Origin: Crossaster papposus
Taxonomy: Eukaryota; Echinodermata; Asteroidea; Velatida; Solasteridae
Direction of reading: 5' to 3'
DNA length: 64,000 nt
NCBI GenBank assembly: GCA_037893245.1
Contig: JBAIAA010000804.1
Location: 310,001-374,000 of the forward strand
Both the position numbers and the translations under genes were made by a program. Under the pieces are notes generated by a model. That model ran no database searches. It was not told the DNA's origin and saw only the letters and a program-made list of their open reading frames with translations. This document shows positions 25,765 through 38,576 of the stretch, piece by piece (within the stretch, counting starts at the first letter, position 1; each line of letters starts with the position of its first letter).

Positions 25765-27960
25765 ATAATTTTCTCGACTTATATCTTAGCTGCGAACCTC
25801 AACTTTGTTCGAGAATGAAGAGACACTCACCAGCTCGACATCTGAGACAAAATATTGCCAGATTTTCCACTAGAAAGAACTCAAACTGTGAGACTCATGC
25901 GTCAGGACACTGGCGGCATAGGCCTATGCGGAAATACACGTGCACATACATACACAGAGGAAAACATGGCTTCGAATGAGGATAATTTTCTCGACTTATA
26001 TCTGAGCTGCGAACCTCAACGTTGTTGGAGGATGAAGATACACTCACCAGCTCCACATCTGAGCTAACATATCGCCAAAATTCTCACCGGAAGAGACCCA
26101 AACTGTGAGACTCATGCGTCAGGACACTGGCGGCATAGGCCTATGCGGCAAAGCACGTGTACATACATACATACACCTAGAAAACATGGCTGCGAATGAG
26201 GATAATTTTCTCGACTTATATCTGAGCCGCGAACCTCAACTTTGTTCGAGGATGAAGAGACACTCACCAGCTCGACATCTGAGACAAAATATTGCCAAAT
26301 TTCCCACTAGAAAGAACCCAAACTGTTAGACTCATGCGTCAGGACACTGGCGGCATAGGCCTATGTGGAAATACACGTGCACATACATAGACAGAAGAAA
26401 ACATGGCTTCGAATGAGGATAATTTTCTCGACTTATATTTTAGCTGCGAACTTCAACGTTGTAGGAGGAGGAAGATACACTCACCAGCTCCACATCTGAG
26501 CTAACATATCGCCAAAATTCTCACCGGAAGAGACCCAAACTGTGAGACTCGTGCGTCAGGACACTGGCGGCATAGGACTATGTGGCAATACACGTGTACA
26601 TACATACACAGAAGAAAACATGGCTGTGAATGAGGATAATGTTCTCGACTTATATCTTAGCTGCGAACCTCAACTTTGTTCGAGAATGAAGAGACACTCA
26701 CTAGCTCGACATCTGAGACAAAATATCGCCAAATTTTCCACTAGAAAAAAACCAAACTGTTAGACTCATGCGTCAGGACACTGGCGCCATAGGCCTATGC
26801 GGAAATACACGTGCACATACATAGACAGAAGAAAACATGGCTTCGAATGAGGATAATTTTCTCGACTTATATCTTAGCTGCGAACCTCAACTTTGTTCGA
26901 GAATGAAGAGACACTCACCAGCTCGACATCTGAGACAAAATATTGCCAGATTTTCCACTAGAAAGAACTCAAACTGTGAGACTCATGCGTCAGGACACTG
27001 GCGGCATAGGCCTATGCGGAAATACACGTGCACATACATACACAGAGGAAAACATGGCTTCGAATGAGGATAATTTTCTCGACTTATATCTGAGCTGCGA
27101 ACCTCAACGTTGTTGGAGGATGAAGATACACTCACCAGCTCCACATCTGAGCTAACATATCGCCAAAATTCTCACCGGAAGAGACCCAAACTGTGAGACT
27201 CATGCGTCAGGACACTGGCGGCATAGGCCTATGCGGCAAAGCACGTGTACATACATACATACACCTAGAAAACATGGCTGCGAATGAGGATAATTTTCTC
27301 GACTTATATCTGAGCCGCGAACCTCAACTTTGTTCGAGGATGAAGAGACACTCACCAGCTCGACATCTGAGACAAAATATTGCCAAATTTTCCACTAGAA
27401 AGAACCCAAACTGTTAGACTCATGCGTCAGGACACTGGCGGCATAGGCCTATGTGGAAATACACGTGCACATACATAGACAGAAGAAAACATGGCTTCGA
27501 ATGAGGATAATGTTCTCGACTTATATTTTAGCTGCGAACTTCAACGTTGTAGGAGGAGGAAGATACACTCACCAGCTCCACATCTGAGCTAACATATCGC
27601 CAAAATTCTCACCGGAAGAGACCCAAACTGTGAGACTCGTGCGTCAGGACACTGGCGGCATAGGACTATGTGGCAATACACGTGTACATACATACACAGA
27701 AGAAAACATGGCTGTGAATGAGGATAATGTTCTCGACTTATATCTTAGCTGCAAACCTCAACTTTGTTCGAGAATGAAGAGACACTCACTAGCTCGACAT
27801 CTGAGACAAAATATCGCCAAATTTTCCACTAGAAAGAACCCAAACTGTTAGACTCATGCGTCAGGACACTGGCGCCATAGGCCTATGCGGAAATACACGT
27901 GCACATACATAGACAGAAGAAAAGATGGCTTCGAATGAGGATAATTTTCTCGACTTATAT
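25765..27960 (+). repeat. 1,088-bp 5-mer HOR, two copies
   Basis: The order A, B (220), A, B', A(V) gives 4 x 217 + 220 = 1,088 bp. Shared markers are ACACAGAGGAAAACATGG (25952 and 27040), GCGAACTTCAACG, GATAATGTTCTCG in the V monomer and GGCGCCATAGG. The unit has no short monomer. The copies differ at a few sites, for example TTTCCCACTAG versus TTTTCCACTAG. Confidence 0.83.
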
Positions 27961-28280
27961 CTTAGCTGCAAACCTCAACTTTGTTCGAGAATGAAGAGAC
28001 ACTCACCAGCTCGACATCTGAGACAAAATATTGCCAGATTTTCCACTAGAAGGAACTCAATCTGTGAGACTCATGCGTCAGGACACTGGCGGCATAGGCC
28101 TATGCGGAAATACACGTGCACATACATACACAGAAGAAAACATGGCTTCGAATGAGGATAATTTTCTCGACTTATATCTGAGCTGCGAACCTCAACGTAG
28201 TTGGAGGATGAAGATACACTCACCAGCTCCACATCTGAGCTAACATATCGCCAAAATTCTCACCGGAAGAGACCCAAACT

Positions 28281-29493
28281 GTGAGACTCGTGCGTCAGGA
28301 CACTGGCGGCATAGGACTATGTGGCAATACACGTGTACATACATACACAGAAGAAAACATGGCTGTGAATGAGGATAATTTTCTCGACTTATATCTTAGC
28401 TGCGAACCTCAACTTTGTTCGAGAATGAAGAGACACTCACCAGCTCGACATCTGAGACAAAATATTGCCAGATTTTCCACTAGAAAGAACTCAATCTGTG
28501 AGACTCATGCGTCAGGACACTGGCGGCATAGGCCTATGCGGAAATACACGTGCACATACATACACAGAAGAAAACATGGCTTCGAATGACGACAATTTTC
28601 TCGACTTATATCTTAGCTGCGAGCCTCAACGTTGTTCGAGAATGAAGAGACACTCACCAGCTCGACATCTGAGCCAAAATATTGCCAAATTAACAAAAAC
28701 AGGGCTGCGAATGAGGATAATTTTCTCGACTTATATCTTAGCTGCGAACCTCAACTTTGTTCGAGAATGAAGAGACACTCACCAGCTCGACATCTGAGAC
28801 AAAATATTGCCAGATTTTCCACTAGAAAGAACTCAAACTGTGAGACTCATGCGTCAGGACACTGGCGGCATAGGCCTATGCGGAAATACACGTGCACATA
28901 CATACACAGAAGAAAACATGGCTTCGAATGAGGATAATTTTCTCGACTTATATCTGAGCTGCGAACCTCAACGTAGTTGGAGGATGAAGATACACTCACC
29001 AGCTCCACATCTGAGCTAACATATCGCCAAAATTCTCACCGGAAAAGACCCAAACTGTGAGACTCATGCGTCAGGATACTGGCGGCATAGGCCTATGCGG
29101 CAAAGCACGTGTACATACATACATACACCTAGAAAACATGGCTGCGAATGAGGATAATTTTCTCGACTTATATCTGAGCCGCGAACCTCAACTTTGTTCG
29201 AGGATGAAGAGACACTCACCAGCTCGACATCTGAGACAAAATATTGCCAAATTTCCCAAGAGAAAGAACCCAAACTGTTAGACTCATGCGTCAGGACACT
29301 GGCGGCATAGGCCTATGCGGAAATACACGTGCACATACATAGACAGAAGAAAACATGGCTGCGAATGAGGATAATTTTCTCGACTTATATTTTAGCTGCG
29401 AACCTCAACGTTGTAGGAGGAGGAAGATACACTCACCAGCTCCACATCTGAGCTAACATATCGCCAAAATTCTCACCGGAAGAGACCCAAACT
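28281..29493 (+). repeat. Single displaced 1,213-bp HOR unit
   Basis: This is one complete 6-mer of the 12-25 kb family, with its markers GAATGACGACAATTTTC, GCGAGCCTCAACG and GTCAGGATACTGG. It sits among units of another family, about 3.4 kb from its nearest relatives. A private CCCAAGAGAAAG near 29256 and AATTCTCACC in place of AATTCGCACC separate it from most 12-25 kb copies. Confidence 0.82.
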
Positions 29494-32103
29494 GTGAGAC
29501 TCGTGCGTCAGGACACTGGCGACATAGGACTATGTGGCAATACACGTGTACATACATACACAGAAGAAAACATGGCTGTGAATGAGGATAATTTTCTCGA
29601 CTTATATCTTAGCTGCGAACCTCAACTTTGTTCGAGAATGAAGAGACACTCACCAGCTCGACATCTGAGACAAAATATCGCCAAATTTTCCACTTGAAAG
29701 AACCCAAACTGTTAGACTCATGCGTCAGGACACTGTCGCCATAGGCCTATGCGGAAATACACGTGCACATACATAGACAGAAGAAAACATGGCTTCGAAT
29801 GAGGATAATTTTCTCGACTTATATCTTAGCTGCAAACCTCAACTTTGTTCGAGAATGAAGAGACACTCACCAGCTCGACATCTGAGACAAAATATTGCCA
29901 GATTTTCCACTAGAAAGAACTCAATCTGTGAGACTCATGCGTCAGGACACTGGCGGCATACGCCTATGCGGAAATACACGTGCACATACATACACAGAAG
30001 AAAACATGGCTTCGAATGAGGATAATTTTCTCGACTTATATCTTAGCTGCGAACCTCAACGTTGTTCGAGAATGAAGAGACACTCACCAGCTCGACATCT
30101 GAGCCAAAATATTGCCAAATTAACAAAAACAGGGCTGCGAATGAGGATAATTTTCTCGACTTATATCTTAGCTGCGAACCTCAACTTTGTTCGGAAATGA
30201 AGAGACACTCACCAGCTCGACATCTGAGACAAAATATTGCCAGATTTTCCACTAGAAAGAACTCAAACTGTGAGACTCATGCGTCAGGACACTGGCGGCA
30301 TAGGCCTATGCGGAAATACACGTGCACATACATACACAGAAGAAAACATGGCTTCGAATGAGGATAATTTTCTCGACTTATATCTGAGCTGCGAACCTCA
30401 ACGTTGTTGGAGAATGAAGAGACACTCACCAGCTCGACATCTGAGCCAAAATATTGCCAAATTAACAAAAACAGGGCTGCGAATGAGGATAATTTCCTCG
30501 ACTTATATCTTAGCTGTGAACCTCAACTTTGTTCGAGAATGAAGAGACACTCACCAGCTCGACATCTGAGACAAAATATTGCCAGATTTTCCACTAGAAA
30601 GAACTCAATCTGTGAGACTCATGCGTCAGGACACTGGCGGCATACGCCTATGCGGAAATACACGTGCACATACATACACAGAAGAAAACATGGCTTCGAA
30701 TGAGGATAATTTTCTCGACTTATATCTGAGCTGCGAACCTCAACGTTGTTGGAGGATGAAGATACACTCACCAGCTCCACATCTGAGCTAACATATCGCC
30801 AAATTAACAAAAACAGGGCTGCGAATGAGGATAATTTTCTCGACTTATATCTTAGCTGTGAACCTCAACTTTGTTCGAGAATGAAGAGACACTCACCAGG
30901 TCGACATCTGAGACAAAATATTGCCAGATTTTCCACTAGAAAGAACTCAATCTGTGAGACTCATGCGTCAGGACACTGGCGGCATACGCCTATGCGGAAA
31001 TACACGTGCACATACATACACAGAAGGAAAAAAATGGCTTCGAATGAGGATAATTTTCTCGACTTATATCTTAGCTGCGAACCTCAACGTTGTTCGAGAA
31101 TGAAGAGACACTCACCAGCTCGACATCTGAGCCAAAATATTGCCAAATTAACAAAAACAGGGCTGCGAATGAGGATAATTTTCTCGACTTATATCTTAGC
31201 TGCGAACCTCAACTTTGTTCGAGAATGAAGAGACACTCACCAGCTCGACATCTGAGACAAAATATTGCCAGATTTTCCAATAGAAAGAACTCAAACTGTG
31301 AGACTCATGCGTCAGGACACTGGCGGCATAGGCCTATGCGGAAATACACGTGCACATACATACACAGAAGAAAACATGGCTTCGAATGAGGATAATTTTC
31401 TCTACTTATATCTGAGCTGCGAACCTCAACGTTGTTGGAGAATGAAGAGACACTCACCAGCTCGACATCTGAGCCAAAATATTGCCAAATTAACAAAAAC
31501 AGGGCTGCGAATGAGGATAATTTTCTCGACTTATATCTTAGCTGTGAACCTCAACTTTGTTCGAGAATGAAGAGACACTCACCAGCTCGACATCTGAGAC
31601 AAAATATTGCCAGATTTTCCACTAGAAAAAACTCAAACTGTGAGACTCATGCGTCAGGACACTGGCGGCATAGGCCTATGCGGAAATACACGTGTACATA
31701 CATACACAGAAGAAAACATGGCTGTGAATGAGGATAATTTTCTCGACTTATATCTTAGCTGCGAACCTCAACTTTGTTCGAGAATGAAGAGACACTCACC
31801 AGCTCGACATCTGAGACAAAATATCGCCAAATTTTTCACTAGAAAGAACCCAAACTGTTAGACTCATGCGTCAGGACACTGGCGCCATAGGCCTATGCGG
31901 AAATACACGTGCACATACATAGACAGAAGAAAACATGGCTTCGAATGAGGATAATTTTCTCGACTTATATCTTAGCTGCAAACCTCAACTTTGTTCGAGA
32001 ATGAAGAGACACTCACCAGCTCGACATCTGAGACAAAATATTGCCAGATTTTCCACTAGAAAGAACTCAATCTGTGAGACTCATGCGTCAGGACACTGGC
32101 GGC
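29494..32103 (+). repeat. Block duplicated 25.4 kb away (copy 1)
   Basis: This block corresponds to 54907-57174. Offsets are 25,413 bp up to about 30.7 kb and 25,069-25,071 bp from about 31.1 kb. Copy 1 therefore has one extra As/A pair of about 342 bp plus a 2-bp difference. Shared rare markers are GGCGACATAGG, TTTCCACTTGAAAG and GTTCGGAAATGAAG (near 30191 and 55604). Confidence 0.82.
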
Positions 32104-33536
32104 ATAGGCCTATGCGGAAATACACGTGCACATACATACACAGAAGAAAACATGGCTTCGAATGAGGATAATTTTCTCGACTTATATCTGAGCTGCGAAC
32201 CTCAACGTTGTTGGAGAATGAAGAGACACTCACCAGCTCGACATCTGAGCCAAAATATTGCCAAATTAACAAAAACAGGGCTGCGAATGAGGATAATTTC
32301 CTCGACTTATATCTTAGCTGTGAACCTCAACTTTGTTCGAGAATGAAGAGACACTCACCAGCTCGACATCTGAGACAAAATATTGCCAGATTTTCCACTA
32401 GAAAGAACTCAATCTGTGAGACTCATGCGTCAGGACACTGGCGGCATACGCCTATGCGGAAATACACGTGCACATACATACACAGAAGAAAACATGGCTT
32501 CGAATGAGGATAATTTTCTCGACTTATATCTGAGCTGCGAACCTCAACGTTGTTGGAGGATGAAGATACACTCACCAGCTCCACATCTGAGCTAACATAT
32601 CGCCAAATTAACAAAAACAGGGCTGCGAATGAGGATAATTTTCTCGACTTATATCTTAGCTGTGAACCTCAACTTTGTTCGAGAATGAAGAGACACTCAC
32701 CAGGTCGACATCTGAGACAAAATATTGCCAGATTTTCCACTAGAAAGAACTCAATCTGTGAGACTCATGCGTCAGGACACTGGCGGCATACGCCTATGCG
32801 GAAATACACGTGCACATACATACACAGAAGGAAAAAAATGGCTTCGAATGAGGATAATTTTCTCGACTTATATCTTAGCTGCGAACCTCAACGTTGTTGG
32901 AGAATGAAGAGACACTCACCAGCTCGACATCTGAGCCAAAATATTGCCAAATTAACAAAAACAGGGCTGCGAATGAGGATAATTTTCTCGACTTATATCT
33001 TAGCTGTGAACCTCAACTTTGTTCGAGAATGAAGAGACACTCACCAGCTCGACATCTGAGACAAAATATTGCCAGATTTTCCACTAGAAAAAACTCAAAC
33101 TGTGAGACTCATGCGTCAGGACACTGGCGGCATAGGCCTATGCGGAAATACACGTGTACATACATACACAGAAGAAAACATGGCTGTGAATGAGGATAAT
33201 TTTCTCGACTTATATCTTAGCTGCGAACCTCAACTTTGTTCGAGAATGAAGAGACACTCACCAGCTCGACATCTGAGACAAAATATCGCCAAATTTTTCA
33301 CTAGAAAGAACCCAAACTGTTAGACTCATGCGTCAGGACACTGGCGCCATAGGCCTATGCGGAAATACACGTGCACATACATAGACAGAAGAAAACATGG
33401 CTTCGAATGAGGATAATTTTCTCGACTTATATCTTAGCTGCAAACCTCAACTTTGTTCGAGAATGAAGAGACACTCACCAGCTCGACATCTGAGACAAAA
33501 TATTGCCAGATTTTCCACTAGAAAGAACTCAATCTG
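30271..33536 (+). repeat. 1,804/1,462-bp HOR pair rich in 342-bp dimers
   Basis: Copy 1 (30271-32074) is 1,804 bp and copy 2 (32075-33536) is 1,462 bp. The difference is exactly one 342-bp As+A dimer. Monomers from 30348 are As, A, Bs, A (219), As, A, As, A, A(V), A. Both copies carry GATAATTTCCTCGAC, CACCAGGTCGACATC and the 2-bp longer linker CAGAAGGAAAAAAATGG (31021 and 32825), so the duplication came after those changes. Alternation of short and long monomers is densest here. Confidence 0.84.
30690..30814 (+). repeat. Short monomer with a type B body (Bs), 125 bp
   Basis: This monomer has the exact As ending (AAATTAACAAAAACAGGG), but its body is B: TTGTTGGAGGATGAAGATAC, CAGCTCCACATCTGAGCTAA. 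The switch lies within ATCGCCAAATT. The same form is at 32494-32618. It shows that the As ending has been moved onto a B monomer by exchange or conversion. Confidence 0.8.
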
Positions 33537-34010
33537 TGAGACTCATGCGTCAGGACACTGGCGGCATACGCCTATGCGGAAATACACGTGCACATACATA
33601 CACAGAAGAAAACATGGCTTCGAATGAGGATAATTTTCTCGACTTATATCTTAGCTGCGAACCTCAACGTTGTTCGAGAATGAAGAGACACTCACCAGCT
33701 CGACATCTGAGCCAAAATATTGCCAAATTAACAAAAAAGGGCTGCGAATGAGGATAATTTTCTCGACTTATATCTTAGCTGCGAACCTCAACTTTGTTCG
33801 AGAATGAAGAGACACTCACCAGCTCGACATCTGAGACAAAATATTGCCAGATTTTCGACTAGAAAGAACTCAAACTGTGAGACTCATGCGTCAGGACACT
33901 GGCGGCATAGGCCTATGCGGAAATACACGTGCACATACATACACAGAAGAAAACATGGCTTCGAATGAGGATAATTTTCTCGACTTATATCTGAGCTGCG
34001 AACCTCAACG
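33397..34010 (+). repeat. Partial lead-in unit of the EcoRI-marked HOR family
   Basis: Monomers A (33397), As' (33614, 124 bp), A (33738) and As (33955) match the last ~0.6 kb of the 2,235-bp units further right (offset 4,566 bp). Shared markers are AACAAAAAAGGGCTGCG and AGATTTTCGACTAG. It is the left edge of the family that fills the window to about 55 kb. Confidence 0.75.
33614..33737 (+). repeat. 124-bp short monomer variant (As')
   Basis: This is the same deletion form as the 125-bp monomer but with one C lost at the junction (ACAAAAAAGGGCTG in place of ACAAAAACAGGGCTG). It also occurs near 38.2, 40.4, 43.3, 47.1, 49.7 and 52.1 kb, at one fixed place in the larger EcoRI-family units. It is a family-specific phase marker. 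Confidence 0.85.
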
Positions 34011-36341
34011 TTGTTGAAGAATGAAGAGACACTCACCAGCTCGACATCTGAGCCAAAATATTGCCAAATTAACAAAAACAGGGCTGCGAATGAGGATAAT
34101 TTTCTCGACTTATATCTTAGCTGTGAACCTCAACTTTGTTCGAGAATGAAGAGACACTCACCAGCTCGACATCTGAGACAAAATATTGCCAGATTTTCCA
34201 CTAGAAAAAACTCAATCTGTGAGACTCATGCGTCAGGACACTGGCGGCATAGGCCTATGCGGAAATACACGTGCACATACATACACAGAAGAAAACATGA
34301 ATTCGAATGACGAAAATTTTCTAGACTTATATCTTAGCTGCGAACCTCAACGTTGTTCGAGAATGAAGAGACACTCACCAGCTCGACATCTGAGCCAAAA
34401 TATTGCCAAATTAACAAAAACAGGGCTGCGAATGAGGATAATTTTCTCGACTTATATCTTAGCTGCGAACCTCAACTTTGTTCGAGAATAAAGAGACACT
34501 CACCAGCTCGACATCTGAGACAAAATATTGCCAGATTTTCCACTAGAAAGAACTCAAACTGTGAGACTCATGCGTCAGGACACTGGCGGCATAGGCCTAT
34601 GCGGAAATACACGTGCGAATACATACACAGAAGAAAACATGGCTTCGAATGAGGATAATTTTCTCGACTTATATCTGAGCTGCGAACCTCAACGTAGTTG
34701 GAGGATGAAGATACACTCACCAGCTCCACATCTGAGCTAACATATCGCCAAAATTCTCACCGGAAAAGACCCAAACTGTGAGACTCATGCGTCAGGACAC
34801 TGGCGGCATAGGCCTATGCGGAAATACACGTGCACATACATAGACAGAAGAAAACATGGCTTCGAATGAGGATAATTTTCTCGACTTATATCTTAGCTGC
34901 GAACCTCAACGTTGTTCGAGAATGAAGAGACACTCACCAGCTCGACATCTGAGCCAAAATATTGCAAAATTAACAAAAACAGGGCTGCGAATGAGGATAA
35001 TTTTCTCGACTTATATCTTAGCTGCGAACCTCAACTTTGTTCGAGAATGAAGAGACACTCACCAGCTCGACATCTGAGACAAAATATTGCCAGATTTTCC
35101 ACTAGAAAGAACTCAAACTGTGAGACTCATGCGTCAGGACACTGGCGGCATAGGCCTATGCGGAAATACACGTGCACATACATACACAGAAGAAAACATG
35201 GCTTCGAATGAGGATAATTTTCTCGACTTATATCTGAGCTGCGAACCTCAACGTTGTTGGAGGATGAAGATACACTCACCAGCTCCACATCTGAGCTAAC
35301 ATATCGCCAAAATTCTCCCTGGAAGAGACCCAAACTGTGAGACTCATGCGTCAGGACACTGGCGGCATAGGCCTATGCGGCAAAGCACGTGTACATACAA
35401 ACATACACCTAGAAAACATGGCTGCGAATGAGGATAATTTTCTCGACTTATATCTGAGCCGCGAACCTCAACTTTGTTCGAGGATGAAGAGACACTCACC
35501 AGCTCGACATCTGAGACAAAATATTGCCAAATTTCCCACTAGAAAGAACCCAAACTGTTAGACTCATGCGTCAGGACACTGGCGGCATAGGCCTATGCGG
35601 AAATACACGTGCACATACATAGACAGAAGAAAACATGGCTTCGAATGAGGATAATGTTCTCGACTTATATTTTAGCTGCGAACTTCAACGTTGTAGGAGG
35701 AGGAAGATACACTCACCAGCTCCACATCTGAGCTAACATATCGCCAAAATTCTCACCGGAAGAGACCCAAACTGTGAGACTCGTGCGTCAGGACACTGGC
35801 GGCATAGGACTATGTGGCAATACACGTGTACATACATACACAGAAGAAAACATGGCTGTGAATGAGGATAATGTTCTCGACTTATATCTTAGCTGCGAAC
35901 CTCAACTTTGTTCGAGAATGAAGAGACACTCACTAGCTCGACATCTGAGACAAAATATCGCCAAATTTTCCACTAGAAAGAACCCAAACTGTTAGACTCA
36001 TGCGTCAGGACACTGGCGCCATAGGCCTCTGCGGAAATACACGTGCACATACATAGACAGAAGAAAACATGGCTTCGAATGAGGATAATTTTCTCGACTT
36101 ATATCTTAGCTGCGAACCTCAACTTTGTTCGAGAATGAAGAGACACTCACCAGCTCGACATCTGAGACAAAATATTGCCAGATTTTCGACTAGAAAGAAC
36201 TCAAACTGTGAGACTCATGCGTCAGGACACTGGCGGCATAGGCCTATGCGGAAATACACGTGCACATACATACACAGAAGAAAACATGGCTTCGAATGAG
36301 GATAATTTTCTCGACTTATATCTGAGCTGCGAACCTCAACG
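34011..36341 (+). repeat. EcoRI-family HOR unit 1, 2,331 bp, 12-mer
   Basis: The unit is counted from the GTTGTTGAAGAATG marker inside a short monomer. The order is As, A, As (EcoRI head), A, B, As, A, B (220), A, B', A(V), A. It equals the 2,889-bp form minus B', As' and A (558 bp). Markers are ATGAATTCGAATGACG, TTTTCTAGACTTA, ACACGTGCGAATACATAC and TTCTCCCTGGAAG. The 2,331-bp length matches the 8-12.8 kb HOR by coincidence of monomer sums; the order differs. Confidence 0.85.
34299..34304. other. HOR-specific EcoRI site in a monomer head
   Basis: GAATTC arises where the head reads ATGAATTCGAATGACG in place of ATGGCTTCGAATGAGG. Other copies start at 36630, 38865, 41100, 43989, 44890, 50326 and 52781. 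It marks one monomer per unit of the 34-55 kb family and is missing from the unit at 47491. I did not see GAATTC elsewhere in the window. Confidence 0.88.
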
Positions 36342-38576
36342 TTGTTGAAGAATGAAGAGACACTCACCAGCTCGACATCTGAGCCAAAATATTGCCAAAT
36401 TAACAAAAACAGGGCTGCGAATGAGGATAATTTTCTCGACTTATATCTTAGCTGTGAACCTCAACTTTGTTCGAGAATGAAGAGACACTCACCAGCTCGA
36501 CATCTGAGACAAAATAATGCCAGATTTTCCACTAGAAAAAACTCAATCTGTGAGACTCATGCGTCAGGACACTGGCGGCATAGGCCTATGCGGAAATACA
36601 CGTGCACATACATACACAGAAGAAAACATGAATTCGAATGACGAAAATTTTCTAGACTTATATCTTAGCTGCGAACCTCAACGTTGTTCGAGAATGAAGA
36701 GACACTCACCAGCTCGACATCTGAGCCAAAATATTGCCAAATTAACAAAAACAGGGCTGCGAATGAGGATAATTTTCTCGACTTATATCTTAGCTGCGAA
36801 CCTCAACTTTGTTCGAGAATGAAGAGACACTCACCAGCTCGACATCTGAGACAAAATATTGCCAGATTTTCCACTAGAAAGAACTCAAACTGTGAGACTC
36901 ATGCGTCAGGACACTGGCGGCATAGGCCTATGCGGAAATACACGTGCGAATACATACACAGAAGAAAACATGGCTTCGAATGAGGATAATTTTCTCGACT
37001 TATATCTGAGCTGCGAACCTCAACGTAGTTGGAGGATGAAGATACACTCACCAGCTCCACATCTGAGCTAACATATCGCCAAAATTCTCACCGGAAAAGA
37101 CCCAAACTGTGAGACTCATGCGTCAGGACACTGGCGGCATAGGCCTATGCGGAAATACACGTGCACATACATAGACAGAAGAAAACATGGCTTCGAATGA
37201 GGATAATTTTCTCGACTTATATCTTAGCTGCGAACCTCAACGTTGTTCGAGAATGAAGAGACACTCACCAGCTCGACATCTGAGCCAAAATATTGCAAAA
37301 TTAACAAAAACAGGGCTGCGAATGAGGATAATTTTCTCGACTTATATCTTAGCTGCGAACCTCAACTTTGTTCGAGAATGAAGAGACACTCACCAGCTCG
37401 ACATCTGAGACAAAATATTGCCAGATTTTCCACTAGAAAGAACTCAAACTGTGAGACTCATGCGTCAGGACACTGGCGGCATAGGCCTATGCGGAAATAC
37501 ACGTGCACATACATACACAGAAGAAAACATGGCTTCGAATGAGGATAATTTTCTCGACTTATATCTGAGCTGCGAACCTCAACGTTGTTGGAGGATGAAG
37601 ATACACTCACCAGCTCCACATCTGAGCTAACATATCGCCAAAATTCTCCCTGGAAGAGACCCAAACTGTGAGACTCATGCGTCAGGACACTGGCGGCATA
37701 GGCCTATGCGGAAATACACGTGTACATACATACACAGAAGAAAACATGGCTGTGAATGAGGATAATTTTCTCGACTTATATCTTAGCTGCGAACCTCAAC
37801 TTTGTTCGAGAATGAAGAGACACTCACCAGCTCGACATCTGAGACAAAATATCGCCAAATTTGTCACTAGAAAGAACCCAAACTGTTAGACTCATGCGTC
37901 AGGACACTGGCGCCATAGGCCTATGCGGAAATACACGTGCACATACATAGACAGAAGAAAACATGGCTTCGAATGAGGATAATTTTCTCGACTTATAACT
38001 TAGCTGCAAACCTCAACTTTGTTCGAGAATGAAGACACACTCACCAGCTCGACATCTGAGACAAAATATTGCCAGATTTTCCACTAGAAAAAACTCAATC
38101 TGTGAGACTCATGCGTCAGGACACTGGCGGCATACGCCTATGCGGAAATACACGTGCACATACATACACAGAAGAAAACATGGCTTCGAATGAGGATAAT
38201 TTTCTCGACTTATATCTTAGCTGCGAACCTCAACGTTGTTCGAGAATGAAGAGACACTCACCAGCTCGACATCTGAGCCAAAATATTGCCAAATTAACAA
38301 AAAAGGGCTGCGAATGAGGATAATTTTCTCGACTTATATCTTAGCTGCGAACCTCAACTTTGTTCGAGAATGAAGAGACACTCACCAGCTCGACATCTGA
38401 GACAAAATATTGCCAGATTTTCGACTAGAAAGAACTCAAACTGTGAGACTCATGCGTCAGGACACTGGCGGCATAGGCCTATGCGGAAATACACGTGCAC
38501 ATACATACACAGAAGAAAACATGGCTTCGAATGAGGATAATTTTCTCGACTTATATCTGAGCTGCGAACCTCAACG
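36342..38576 (+). repeat. EcoRI-family HOR unit 2, 2,235 bp, 12-mer
   Basis: The order is As, A, As, A, B, As, A, B, A(V), A, As', A. It is the 2,889-bp form minus 654 bp (217 + 217 + 220). Private changes include AAAATAATGCCAG near 36513, AAATTTGTCACTAG near 37858 and AGACACACTCACC near 38034. The ACTTATAACTTAGC variant near 37994 is shared with the next unit. Confidence 0.85.

Noticed and set aside
34011..36341. Relationship between this 2,331-bp unit and the 2,331-bp units at 8-12.8 kb
   Set aside because: The equal length comes from the same monomer sum (three short, one 220, eight 217). The order of monomers and the rare variants differ, so they are not the same HOR.
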